The position numbers and the translations under genes are program-made. Below the pieces are notes generated by a model. The model ran no database searches and was not told the DNA's origin. It saw nothing but the letters and a program-made list of their open reading frames with translations. A stretch of 64,000 nucleotides of DNA from positions 6,745,143 to 6,809,142 of the forward strand of contig NC_079491.1 of assembly GCF_020520425.1 (NCBI RefSeq), in the 5' to 3' direction. Shown in pieces: positions 50,515-62,270 of this stretch. Position 1 is the first letter of the stretch. Every line of letters begins with the position of its first letter. The DNA comes from Spinacia oleracea. Taxonomy: Eukaryota; Streptophyta; Magnoliopsida; Caryophyllales; Amaranthaceae.

Positions 50515-51865
50515 ATGCCTTCTAGAAATGAGGATTCTGCTAATTCACACAGAAACAATGCTAATCTTCCACCAAATCAAGATCCTTCTAGCATATATTA
50601 CATACATCCTTCTGATGCAAACTCAGTTCAGCTTGTTTCCTTCAAGTTCAATGGTGCAGAAGGTTTCACCGGCTGGAAGAGATCGATGATATTGGCTTTG
50701 TCAGCAAAGAATAAGATTGGATTTGTTGATGGCAGCATTATGAAACCTGATTCTGGTACAATTGAGTACAAAGCTTGGGAGAGATGCAACGATCTGGTAT
50801 GTTCTTTGATCTTAGGCAATCTGAATGAGGTGGTTGCTAAGAGTGTCATGTTTCTGAAATCTGCTAGAGACATCTGGATTGATTTAGAGGATAGATTTGG
50901 ATTCACATCTCTGGCTCAGATTTATTCTCTTGAACAAAAGTTAGCTGAAATAACACAAGGAAACAAATCTGTATCTGAATTTTTCACTGAAGTTAAATCT
51001 GTTTGGGATGCAATTGAAGAAGCACATCCTATGCCTTATTGCACATGCAATAATTGTACCTGTAATGTTACTAGGAAATTCTTTCAGAGGCAGCAAGAAA
51101 AAATGGTGATGCAGTTTATGATGAAGTTAAATGAGCAGTTTGCTACAATTAGGGGTAATGTGTTGATGATGCCAACATTACCTAAAGTCTCAGAGGCATA
51201 CAGACTTTTTGCTCAAGAGGAGAGACACAAAGAAGTATCACAAGCTAGCACTCAAGCAGAAACATTAGCTTTTGCAGCTGAGAAAAGAAGATTCAGTGGA
51301 GAACATTGGAACAACAACAACAAAACTTACAAAACTCAGCAATCTGACTTTCATTCTGGTTATCAGAAGACAGGAGTTACTAACAGATATGGCAGACCTG
51401 GATCTAACTACTTTTGCACTCATTGTCAAACACAAGGGCACAATGTGGACAGATGCTTTAAGCTTCATGGATATCCACCTGGTTTCAAGAATTTCAAAGA
51501 AAACAAAGTTACTGCACTATCACATGATGATAATTCTGGTGAGAATGTCTTACTTGGACATCACAGTGAAGTTAATCCAACAATCACTGTGGAGCAATAC
51601 CAACAGTTGATGGATCTTTTGGCCAAACAACAAAACAATACCGCTGCTGCTACAACTCCTAACCTAGCCATGATGGCAGGTAATCTCTGTCTGTTATCTC
51701 ATTCTAATACTAGGTGGCTCCTAGATAGTGGTGCTTCTGACCATTTTTGTCATGATTTATCTCAATTTGCTGACTATAAGCCTATTGACAAGTCTAACAC
51801 CTTTATTACATTACCTGATGGGAGTAAAATTGTTGTTAAAAATGTTGGTTCAGTGATGATAAATA
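50515..51865 (+). CDS. Copia gag and start of protease (5' part of polyprotein)
   Basis: ATG at 50515 opens the frame about 190 bp after the primer-binding site. The gag part has the plant copia N-terminal pattern (FKFNGAEGFTGWKRSM, LALSAKNKIGFVDGSI) and the gag core. A CCHC knuckle lies near 51415-51465 (CTHCQTQGHNVDRC). The aspartic protease active-site motif WLLDSGASDHFC lies near 51716. The frame then enters the nested element at 51866 and meets a stop about 30 bases inside it, so the polyprotein is truncated. The rest is at 62271 onward. Confidence 0.9.
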
Positions 51866-53245
51866 TGTTAGGTTATGATACATATGACATTACATAGATC
51901 ATGCGGAAACAACCATTAACCCAGGACAACATATTATTTACACATAATCATATAGCATAATTTAGATGCATACTCTTTGTTGCGTGCCCTCCCTAGCTGC
52001 GCCCGAACCGAACAAGAACAAGTCTTTAGGACTCCAAGTGTCGTCCCTCCGTAGATAGTCCACAGCACGTCCGGATCCGCCTTAAGATTGACCAACTAGA
52101 ATCGCCCTTAAGGTACTAGAAAATTTCGGCACTTTTATGAGCAAGATGTGTGTTTTAATTTTCTCTCAAAAAACTCACTTTTGAATACTTTGAAACTTGT
52201 TATAAATTGTGAGCCCTAGCCTCATATTTATAGGGGTATGGAAAGGGAATCGAAATCCTATTCAGATACAAATTAATTAAACCTAGAATCCTACAAGAAC
52301 TCTAATTTAATTAATTTATCAAATAGAATTAGGAATTTAATCATTAACCGAACTCTGCATGTTTTAGGAAACGTGCACGAACACAAACACTTGCACACAC
52401 ACGCACGGCTGCCACGATGGGCCCCATGCGTGCGCGCGAGCAGCAGCCCACGCGGCGCCCGCGCGCGCTGCGCAGCCTGCTGGGCCTGGCCTTGCGCTGG
52501 GCCTGGCGTGGCTGTTTGTGCGGCGCGCTTGGCTTGCTGGGCGATGGCCTGGCTTCGTGCTGGGCCTCGTCCGGCAGGCCTCGTCCGATGCTTATTCGTA
52601 CGATGCGCTTCCGATTAAATTTTCCGATTCCGGAATTCATTTCCGATACGAACAATATTTAATATTTCCGATTCCGGAATTAATTTCCGTTTCGAACAAA
52701 TATTTAATATTTCCGTTTCCGGAATTATTTTCCGATTCCGGTAATATTTCCGATTCTGACAATATTTCTGTTTCCGGCAATATTTCCGATTCTGGCAATA
52801 TTTCCATTTCCGATAATATTTTCCGATACGTACCATGTTTCCGTTTCTGGCAACATCTACGACTTGGATAATATTTATATTTCCGATACGATCCATATTT
52901 CCGTTTCCGACAATATCATCGTTTCCGGAGTATTCATTTCTTGCCTGTGACGATCTTAGCTCCCACTGAAACCAAGATCCGTCGGTTCCGAATATTCATA
53001 GATGGAGTATTTAATGCCATTAAATACTTGATCCGTTTACGTACTATTTGTGTGACCCTACGGGTTCAGTCAAGAGTAAGCTGTGGATTAATATCATTAA
53101 TTCCACTTGAACTGAAGCGGCCTCTAGCTAGGCATTCAGCTCACTTGATCTCACTGAATTATTTAACTTTGTTAATTAATACTGAACCGCATTTATTAGA
53201 CTTAACATAGAATGCATACTTGGACCAAGGGCATTATTTCCTTCA
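51866..53245 (-). repeat. LTR of nested element (3' LTR in its own orientation)
   Basis: 1380 bp. By eye it differs from the other LTR by about five substitutions and lacks a 41-bp GC-rich segment. It contains a GC-rich block (about 52420-52600), an array of short TTTCCGATTCCGG-like words (about 52612-52930), and TATAAATA on the minus strand at 52232-52225. Confidence 0.93.
52612..52930. repeat. TTTCCGATTCCGG-type short-word array within the LTR
   Basis: About 18 variants of 'atttccg(a/t)tt(c/t)(c/t)gg' spaced 15-35 bp. The same array lies in the other LTR at about 61630-61950. Explains the long minus-strand frame of NRK-type repeats there, which is not a gene. Confidence 0.75.
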
Positions 53246-53260
53246 GTCTCCCACTTGTCC
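53246..53260 (-). other. Polypurine tract of nested element
   Basis: Minus-strand GGACAAGTGGGAGAC abuts the start of the downstream LTR (in element orientation), as expected for the plus-strand primer. Confidence 0.6.
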
Positions 53261-55447
53261 TTAGGGACAAGTGTGCATTTCCTAATTCCTTTGTCGCTCG
53301 ATGCTTGCTCTTGAACATAAGGTAAGAGTTGTCATCCTTATTATGTCCAGAGGTGTTCCTCGGTTTCAGAGTTCAACTGATCAAATAAACAGATAATGAT
53401 AGCCTATGATTCATCCGAGCACGGCCATGCATTTCACAGTTTCTAGCTCTCCGAGTGGCCTTGTACAACTTTTAAGCATCTCATCCCGATTTATGGGAGG
53501 ACAATCCCAATCTTGCGATCTTGAGATTAGACTTCGTTTGATAGGTGATTACCTGAGCGTTGCCTTTATAGCCTCCTTTTACGGTGCGACGGTTGGTCAA
53601 CGTCAAAGCAACCAGTTCTCAAACAAGTAATCTCAAATCACTCAGGTATTGAGGATTTAGTGTCTAATAATTTTAATGAAATTTACTTATGACAGATTTT
53701 CATCTCTTACAGTAAAGTTTCATAGGTCTTGTCCGATACTAGTCTTCCCAAAGTAAGTATCTATGCAAATGATTATGACATTGCCATGTCCACATAGTTC
53801 AAGAAACAGAACTACTAGTCATCTTGCATTCTAATCGTCTAACGTTTTCTATGCGTCCAATTTTATAGAAAACTCCGACTAGGGACCATTTTCAACCTTT
53901 GACATTCAAGTTCACTTGATAGACATTTCTTAGTCACAGGACTGGTCCTGACAGTCTATCTTGAATATATCGTCAAATTGAAGGGACTCATCATTTAATA
54001 CTAAACCAAGATTAAATGGAATATGAAAATTCATTTCATATATGATAAATGTTCAACCCCAATGTTTTACAACCATGGGCCTCTAACCCATCTTTAAAAC
54101 ATTTCATGGAATTCAGAGCTATGCTTGATTTCCAGTGCTACAACGTGAGTGTTGCTTCTCACTTGTTGCATAGGTTTAGTTATCATGCTTTGCCAATCTT
54201 AATATCCTTTTCATCGAATGTTCTTCGAGATATGATGATAAGATCTTTTCGAGTTTGTTTATTATGTGATCTAGTCTTTCTTACTTCGATGGTGGTTTTA
54301 CTCATTTTTCAATGAAGAACCATCAAGTTAGCAGACGTTTTTCTTGCTTCAAGAGTGGTTCTACGCATTTTTCAATGAAGAACCATCAAGCCAGCAGATA
54401 GGTGATCTACCCAAGTCCAGTGAAGAACTTTAAACAACCCTGTTTTATTGCTTCTTAGGCAATAATTACTTTTACTTCAACTGTATAGGTTGCTACTGAT
54501 GCTTTGTTTGGATTTACCTATCCAGGCAGTTCATAGATATGTGGAAGATTCTCCAACTATATCTTGGAACATAGAAATTATTATTTTAATTTCCCACGCA
54601 ACAACTCATGGTCTCCAACCCATGTTGCCATTTTCAAAACACGATGCTCTATAGCTCGTCCTTATCAATGGTTAACTCCAAAGGGTCTTGCTTGATCCTT
54701 TGCCAGTGTTTATGCATGTAGCATCAATATTTAGCATATCTTTGTTTCCTTGAATCAAGAATTATTCCTATGTACCTTTTCAAGTATCATAAGTATTCTT
54801 GATCTCAATCTAGTTGATCTTTACTTAGATCAATAGAGATTGGTATATGTTCGTCATGCCCAAAGTCATACGATACGTTTTTGGCGATCCTCATATTATA
54901 TCATACATGATAAATTCTTTTGCAGAATAATTCCCAATTGAATTCTATTCATGTAACTTTAGCTTATCTAGTTTCAGCTAAATTCTTTGACATATAATAT
55001 AGGTTAAGAATCTTATTTAGATCCTTTGATGTTTAACTTAGTAAATGCTTATACATAGTTCAAACATCCTTTACTTAGATTTATTCACATGGGTCGAATA
55101 TCTCCAATGGAGACTTTCGTGTTTGATTTAGTAAATGCCATTACTTAATCCAAAATAATATCATAAGATCTTTGTAAATAGATCTTAATACCCAGTATGT
55201 ACTAAGTTTCGCCATGGTCCATTATTGATGAATAATTTCAAATCTAAGTCATTAGCATTTGAATGTTGTTTCACAATAGAGAGATATGTGTGTAATACAC
55301 ATAGGACCAAATAAGTTTTACGTACTCCCACTAAACTTCTTATATATCTATAAGAATCATGTATATTTTATGAAACTAAAATGCTTATTAGCTTCACTAA
55401 AATACAGTTCCAATTCCCAATCGCTTGCTTAAATCTGTACTTAGATT

Positions 55448-55774
55448 TCATAAGTTAGCATTCCTTTTCAAGCATTTATTTGGATCCACAAATCCTATGA
55501 CATGCCATGTACATAGTTTCTTCCAACATTTGACTGAGGAAGATGTTTTGTCATCCAATTGCCATATGTACCAATATGTAATCATTGCTTGAATTATAGA
55601 CTTAAGCATTACGATTTTGCATGAGGTTTCAACACAATCCACATCGTGAATTTGCTTGTAACCTTTAGCAACTAATCTAGCTTTGTGTGTGAACACAATT
55701 TCATGTTTGATGGTTTTTATCTTTAAAACAAACTTGCAACCAATAGGTGTGAAACTATTCTTGCAAATCAACAA
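55448..55774 (-). pseudogene. Copia reverse transcriptase relic in nested element
   Basis: Minus-strand frame with the RT entry pattern (IGCKFVLKIKTIKHE, HKARLVAKGYKQ, VDCVET, YWYIWQLDDKT). These match the first third of a copia RT; the YVDD box and the rest are lost. Its strand and position agree with the element's orientation. The surrounding interior (53261-60830) shows small local duplications (near 55812/55849 and 55951/56008) but no other gene. Confidence 0.7.
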
Positions 55775-58700
55775 AATTTCAATTTTGTCATCAAAACATT
55801 GAGTATGTTTTATGGCCTCTAACCATTTAAAACATTTGAGTCTATATATGGCCTCTAACCATTTTAGGGAATCTGGGTTTCGTCATAGCTTTCTTACAAG
55901 TCACAAACTCATTAATCTACATGATAATAGTTTGACTGCAAGTTGTAGGTTTCTTCATTATCTAATAGAAGAATCTCATAGTTTTATTGACCAGAACTCT
56001 ATGTTTCTTTACTATCTAATAGAAGAATCTCATAGTTTCAGTGACTTGAACTCTATGCCCTACTTGGGTATAGAACATCAAACAACAGAATATCAATAGC
56101 CACTTGAAAGTCCTTTGAATATTCTGTTCTCCTTGAAGCACTTGTAAAGTCTTCTAAGAGATGTCTATTCTTTAAAGCCACTTCTAAAGTCCTTAAAGAA
56201 TAAGTTCGGGTTTTCTGAAGCACTTCGAAAAGCCTCCGGAATGTCCGTTTATGTTTGTTGTTCGCCTCGAAGACTTTCGAGGTCTATTTTCTCCCACTTG
56301 TCATTTTGGAAACGAATCTCCAAAAGGACATTATTTCGAGCAAACAAACATTATGTTCTCAAAAATTCGTGGTAGAAACAATACCCTTGTGTCTCATTTG
56401 AATAAATCACAATGAAACATATATCTAGACTTGGGCCTTAGTTTGTTGAATAACAAACACTAAGCTCCCACTGAGTTTTGCAACTCCCTAGATATATTTT
56501 ATGAAAAGTTATTCTGAAATTACTTTTCAATAGCTTTGACGAATTTGGTTTAGTTTGGTGGTAGTTGAGCATTTTGTTTTAGAAATTATAGGAAAAGTCT
56601 TTATGATTCATCATTGATCGAATCAAGTGCTATTTGACTTCGATTATTCCAACTAAGATATGTTATATCTTATGGACCTAGATTGTGAAATTACAACACA
56701 CAATCATTGATGATCATATTTGGTCTCAAGTAATCATCAACATGATCTAACCTAGATCTTTATGATTTCTTGCCAAGTGGATTTTATACTTCTGAATCTT
56801 TGAACTAGTCAAACAGATTCAAACTTATATCACTTTGAGTAAATAAACCTATATTCACTCAAATCCATGTGAAATAATAAAGTCATAAAATCTTTCTTTA
56901 GCTTTGAACTCTATTGTCTAGGAGTTCTAACAATAGTTCATATCTTTTGTTACTTTCAACAAGTAAGACTAGTCGTCTTAAATTGATCTAGAAATCAATT
57001 AACTTTCAAAAGTCCATCAAAATAGAGCTTTTGAATGTTAACTTGTTGATATGGTCTAAGCAACAATGCCAAAGATTAGTGGAACTCAAATCAAGGGTTT
57101 GATTTGAACCTAGTAAAGTTCTTTAAAGAGTTGTTTGTTTTAATCAAGCATATTGACTCATTCCGTAAATGACCATTTCATTCAAATAAACAAACAAACA
57201 AGCATTGTTTTTGTTCTTCTGAATGTGAGTCTTTCTGTGTTTGAAGCAGAAATTTAGGTATGCTGATTATGGAACAAAATAGCCATTTAGTTCCAGCCTT
57301 TGAAAGGACTTAAAACAAACTAGATGACCCTACAACTAATGTAGCATTGCCATGCTTCATTTCCCACTTGTAGGTCATTAGTGTATCCTAGCTTCCATTG
57401 TTTGAGTTATTACCGAAGTAAGAACCTCAAGCGGTATATGATACCAAGGAAGTTTGATTGCTAGGTCACTTCTCTTTAAACATAAACTTATAGGTAGAAA
57501 CGGAATCGTAATTCCTTTCATTTGTTCCCCGTTTTCCTATTTCTTGTACCCTTTCTTATAGTCTTAAGAATTGAATTCTTTAGTGTTGACTTTTATACTT
57601 TGTTAGACATGTCCAATGTCACTAACAAGGTTCTTTACCATTTTAATTTATGTTGAATATTTTGTTTCAACTAGATGATCTTACCAGAAGCTTCTAAAGT
57701 TCTCTAAGTATCGATCTATTCGAATGTCTAGGGACTAGACTCATTCGAGAATTAAATGGACAAAGATATTAGGTTGTTAACCATTGGTAAAGCTGAGCGT
57801 ATTAGACTCAATGCTTTATGATCTCAAAACTACAGTGTATTTTGAATTCACAAGCACCAATTGGTTTGCCATTCGATTTTGATATTCGAAAACAACCATA
57901 AAAGTCGATATAAGAAACGTACATTTTAAATTGCTCACTTTCTCTCTTTTCCGTGAATCGTTCTTGGATTCACTACCAATCGAGGAAATTTACTGTTACC
58001 TTTCTAAAAGGATTTATTGCAGTGCAAGATATTTAATTATAAACAATAATTAAAACATACATTGAAGCATGCAAAGTCTAAACATTTATCATGAATAATA
58101 ACTTGAAATTAAAGCAACCATGCAATTCAAACAAGTTATTAGCATTTTATTCGATTTTATTGTTCCGGCAGGTGTGAATAAAATGATTCCAAGACCCTAA
58201 AACCATTGAAGAATTAAGCACAGTTTGTCGACTCAATTCTAAAACATTTTAGGTAAGCAAAAGCCTTTTGCTAATAGTCTAGAAACTACTCTTGGTTGAT
58301 AGGTACGTCTAAGAACTTATTAGGTAAACCTATCGATTTTGCCACGACATAAAAGGACTCCTTACTTATATCGTTGAGTTTCACCAAAACTAACATGTAC
58401 TCACAATTATTTGTGTACCTTGCCCCTTTAGGACCAATAAGTAACACCTCGCTGAGCGAAAACTATTACTAGATTGATGTAAAGGATATCCAAGCAAGTG
58501 TATATTTTGGCATGGCACCTTTTAACTCAATTTTTAAGTTTGGAACTTAAGGCTCTTACTATGTTGGTTAGATTTTAAGTGAACTAAAATCCTTAATCAT
58601 GCAACATAATCAAGCTTTTGATCTCATGCATTTTAAGACATATTTAAAACAATAAATAACTTAAAACATGCATAAGATAAATGTGATCTAGTATGGCCCG

Positions 58701-59639
58701 ACTTCATCTTGAAGCTTTGACTTCAAAGTCCGTCTTGAAAATCTCCGTGGGAGGCACCATTTTCTTCAAATAGGATAAGCTATAACTAATTACAACTATT
58801 TGATGGTTCGCAGACCATATTTGAATTGAAAAATAACTTTGGTACTTTAGACCAATTACATTCAAATTAATGGTACGCAGACCATATTTTCTATCCTATT
58901 TGGGCCATACTAGTCACTTCATAACCTGCAAAACAGTACATATACAATATATACCATTCACCCATTCATTATCATGAATGGCCCACATAGCTGGTTAGTA
59001 AAACACATTATGCATCACGTAAACATTTGCAGCAATTAATCAAGGGCACCAATAATCTACCAATTATTCAGTCCTTATTAATTCTAATCAAGTTGTTTTA
59101 ACCTTAAGGATTTGTAGACCTAATCAAGAGTTTATGACTAAAAAGCGCTCCCACTTAAACCAATAAATTTATATGCTTTACTAATTTTAAACATAAAAAT
59201 GTATTTCTAGTCCAACCGGAAACATACAAATTTAATTAAAATTTAAAGCTCATATAAATTTATAATTGAATCCAAAAAGTTTAATTTAATTTCAGTCGTA
59301 TTTAAATTAATTCATGATTTTAATTTTAGTAAAATAATTAGAATAAATAACATTTATTATAATTACAATATTCAAAATTAAAATCCAAGAAAATAATTTA
59401 AATTATTAATTTTAAAATTAATTAAAATTACGTGAACTGAAATTTTCAAATTAAACATTCAAAACGATCTTTAATCGTAACGCAAACACCCTACGCGTTG
59501 CACGCCCATGGGCCGCACGCACACAGCCATTGCTGGCCATGTGCGCGCAGCCCATGCGCTCGTCGCATAGCTGCTGCATCCCCATCGCAAGCCTCCGCAC
59601 GCATTGGTGCTCGCTGCGCGCGCCAGCGCTCATCGCACG

Positions 59640-59790
59640 CGAGCTATCGCTCGCAGTGCGCGCGCGACATCGCTCGCTGGGCGCGCGACATCGCTCGCTG
59701 GGCGCGCGAGCCATCGCTCGCTGGGCGCGCGACATCGCTCGTTGGGCGGGCGACATCGCTCGCTGTGCGCGCGAGCAATGTTGGGCGCAG
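59640..59790. repeat. 21-bp GC-rich tandem array
   Basis: Units of about 21 bp (gcgcgacatcgctcgctgg plus two bases) repeat about six times in a GC-rich island (59490-60060) in otherwise AT-rich DNA. The unit length is divisible by three, so all six frames stay open; long frames here are artefacts of composition. Confidence 0.8.
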
Positions 59791-60830
59791 CGCTCGTGGC
59801 ACGCGAGCTTGCGCTCGCTGCGCGCGAGGCTGCGCGCTCTTGTGCGAGGCAGCGCGCGTTGTGGCGCAGCTCGCTTGCTGCCCACACGCGACTGCCTTGG
59901 CTCGCCCTTCGCCCATGCCCATTCGTCCATTGCTCGTGGCACACGACACAAGGCAGGGCTGCTGCCTTGTGCTCGTGCACTACGCCCTTGCTCATTGCAT
60001 TCGTGCCGCACGGGCGACGAGCTCCCTTGCTCGTCGTCGCATGCCCGCATTATACAACACCCCTTAAGGGTAACACGAAGCGTCCATTGCTTCGTGCGTG
60101 CAAGTTTTATGAACGAATCGCATAAAATTTAAAATTTTATATTTAAAATTAATGACAAATTAATAAATAATATTAATTTCATAATTTTAGGGCGAAAAAA
60201 TCGAAAATTTATTATCCAATTGATTTCCGATTGTTATGGATTCAAGTCTAGGTCATAAAAATTTAAAATTTATCATAAATTTACAATTTTTATGGTGGTT
60301 TTTAATCATAGGTTTCTAATTAAATTACAATTAATTATGAAAATCAAATTAATTCTAAATTATTCTAATTTTCAACAAATTAATCATAATTACAAATTAG
60401 ATTGCATAATTAACAAGACTAGGCATTCAAACTTGTTAAACATATGCAGTAGGTCAATCAAAAATTCAAGATTTATCAACAAGAATCGCAAATATTTAAT
60501 TTAACATCTTAAATTTACGAAATTTTGCATTCGAAAAACTAAAACCTTCGAAAAGTCATAGTTAGGCTTCGAATTTGAGAATTCTGGGTTCGGCAGAAAA
60601 ATACTATTTTTGTCAAAATTTTAGAATGCCTTTTACATGCGGAATTGACACAAAAATCACTCAATTCGGATGAGTAACGAAGAAACTGCCGAAAAACTGC
60701 GTACGTATAATTAAATAAACGCAATTTGCAATTAATTAACAATTACGAAAATTAATCACCCCTTTTAATTCTTGCAAATTTGTAATATTTAACCATGTTC
60801 ATGCAATTTAGATTATGAAAATAATAAGGG

Positions 60831-60843
60831 CCTCGTGATACCA
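60831..60843 (-). other. Primer-binding site of nested element
   Basis: Minus-strand TGGTATCACGAGG, one base from the LTR end, resembling the initiator-Met site TGGTATCAGAGC of copia elements. Confidence 0.7.
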
Positions 60844-60844
60844 C

Positions 60845-62265
60845 TGTTAGGTTATGATACATATGACATTACATAGATCATGCGGAAACAACCATTAACC
60901 CAGGACAACATATTATTTACACATAATCATATAGCATAATTTAGATGCATACTCTTTGTTGCGTGCCCTCCCTAGCTGCGCCCGAACCGAACAAGAACAA
61001 GTCTTTAGGACTCCAAGTGTCGTCCCTCCGTAGATAGTCCACAGCACGTCCGGATCCGCCTTAAGATTGACCAACTAGAATCGCCCTTAAGGTACTAGAA
61101 AATTTCGGCACTTTTATGAGCAAGATGTGTGTTTTAATTTTCTCTCAAAAAACTCACTTTTGAATACTTTGAAACTTGTTATAAATTGTGAGCCCTAGCC
61201 TCATATTTATAGGGGTATGGAAAGGGAATCGAAATCCTATTCAGATACAAATTAATTAAACCTAGAATCCTACAAGAACTCTAATTTAATTAATTTATCA
61301 AATAGAATTAGGAATTTAATCATTAACCGAACTCTGCATGTTTTAGGAAACGTGCACGAACACAAACACTTGCACACACACGCACGGCTGCCACGATGGG
61401 CCCCATGCGTGCGCGCGAGCAGCAGCCCACGCAGCGCCCGCGCGCGCTGCGCGCTGCGCGTGCTGCGCGCTGCGCGTGCTGTGCGCGCTGCGCAGCCTGC
61501 TGGGCCTGGCCTTGCGCTGGGCCTGGCGTGGCTGTTTGTGCGGCGCGCTTGGCTTGCTGGGCGATGGCCTGGCTTCGTGCTGGGCCTCGTCCGGCAGGCC
61601 TCGTTCGATGCTTATTCGTACGATGCGCTTCCGATTAAATTTTCCGATTCCGGAATTCATTTCCGATACGAATAATATTTAATATTTCCGATTCCGGAAT
61701 TAATTTCCGTTTCGAACAAATATTTAATATTTCCGTTTCCGGAATTATTTTCCGATTCCGGTAATATTTCCGATTCTGACAATATTTCTGTTTCCGGCAA
61801 TATTTCCGATTCTGGCAATATTTCCATTTCCGATAATATTTTCCGATACGTACCATGTTTCCGTTTCTGGCAACATCTACGACTTGGATAATATTTATAT
61901 TTCCGATACGATCCATATTTCCGTTTCCGGCAATATCATCGTTTCCGGAGTATTCATTTCTTGCCTGTGACGATCTTAGCTCCCACTGAAACCAAGATCC
62001 GTCGGTTCCGAATATTCATAGATGGAGTATTTAATGCCATTAAATACTTGATCCGTTTACGTACTATTTGTGTGACCCTACGGGTTCAGTCAAGAGTAAG
62101 CTGTGGATTAATATCATTAATTCCACTTGAACTGAAGCGTCCTCTAGCTAGGCATTCAGCTCACTTGATCTCACTGAATTATTTAACTTTGTTAATTAAT
62201 ACTGAACCGCATTTATTAGACTTAACATAGAATGCATACTTGGACCAAGGGCATTATTTCCTTCA
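60845..62265 (-). repeat. LTR of nested element (5' LTR in its own orientation)
   Basis: 1421 bp; same as 51866-53245 except about five substitutions and a 41-bp expansion of a GCGCGCTGCGCGTGCT-type repeat at about 61450-61490. The minus-strand TATA box (61211-61204) is the likely promoter of the element. Confidence 0.93.
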
Positions 62266-62270
62266 AAATA

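Larger units (their letters stand above)
51866..62265 (-). mobile_element. Nested copia-derived element with 1.4-kb LTRs, almost non-coding (10.4 kb)
   Basis: LTRs at 51866-53245 and 60845-62265. Target duplication AAATA at 51861-51865 and 62266-62270. Orientation is minus: read on that strand the LTR begins TGAAGGAAATAATGCCC and ends CCTAACA, the primer-binding site lies at 60843, the purine tract at 53260-53246, and the LTR TATA box is on the minus strand. The 7.6-kb interior has no intact gag or pol; only a decayed copia RT segment is recognised, at the expected late position. It fits a large retrotransposon derivative (LARD-type) of a SIRE-like copia family, mobilised in trans. Confidence 0.88.

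Noticed and set aside
52344-52896. Arg/Ala-rich and NRK-repeat frames in the LTR (also near 61343-61916)
   Set aside because: Composition of the GC-rich block and TTTCCG short-word array in an LTR; present twice only because the LTR is.
59451-60132. Overlapping frames of 100-200 codons on both strands
   Set aside because: They arise from a GC-rich 21-bp tandem array, whose period is a multiple of three; no homology to any family and no gene structure.
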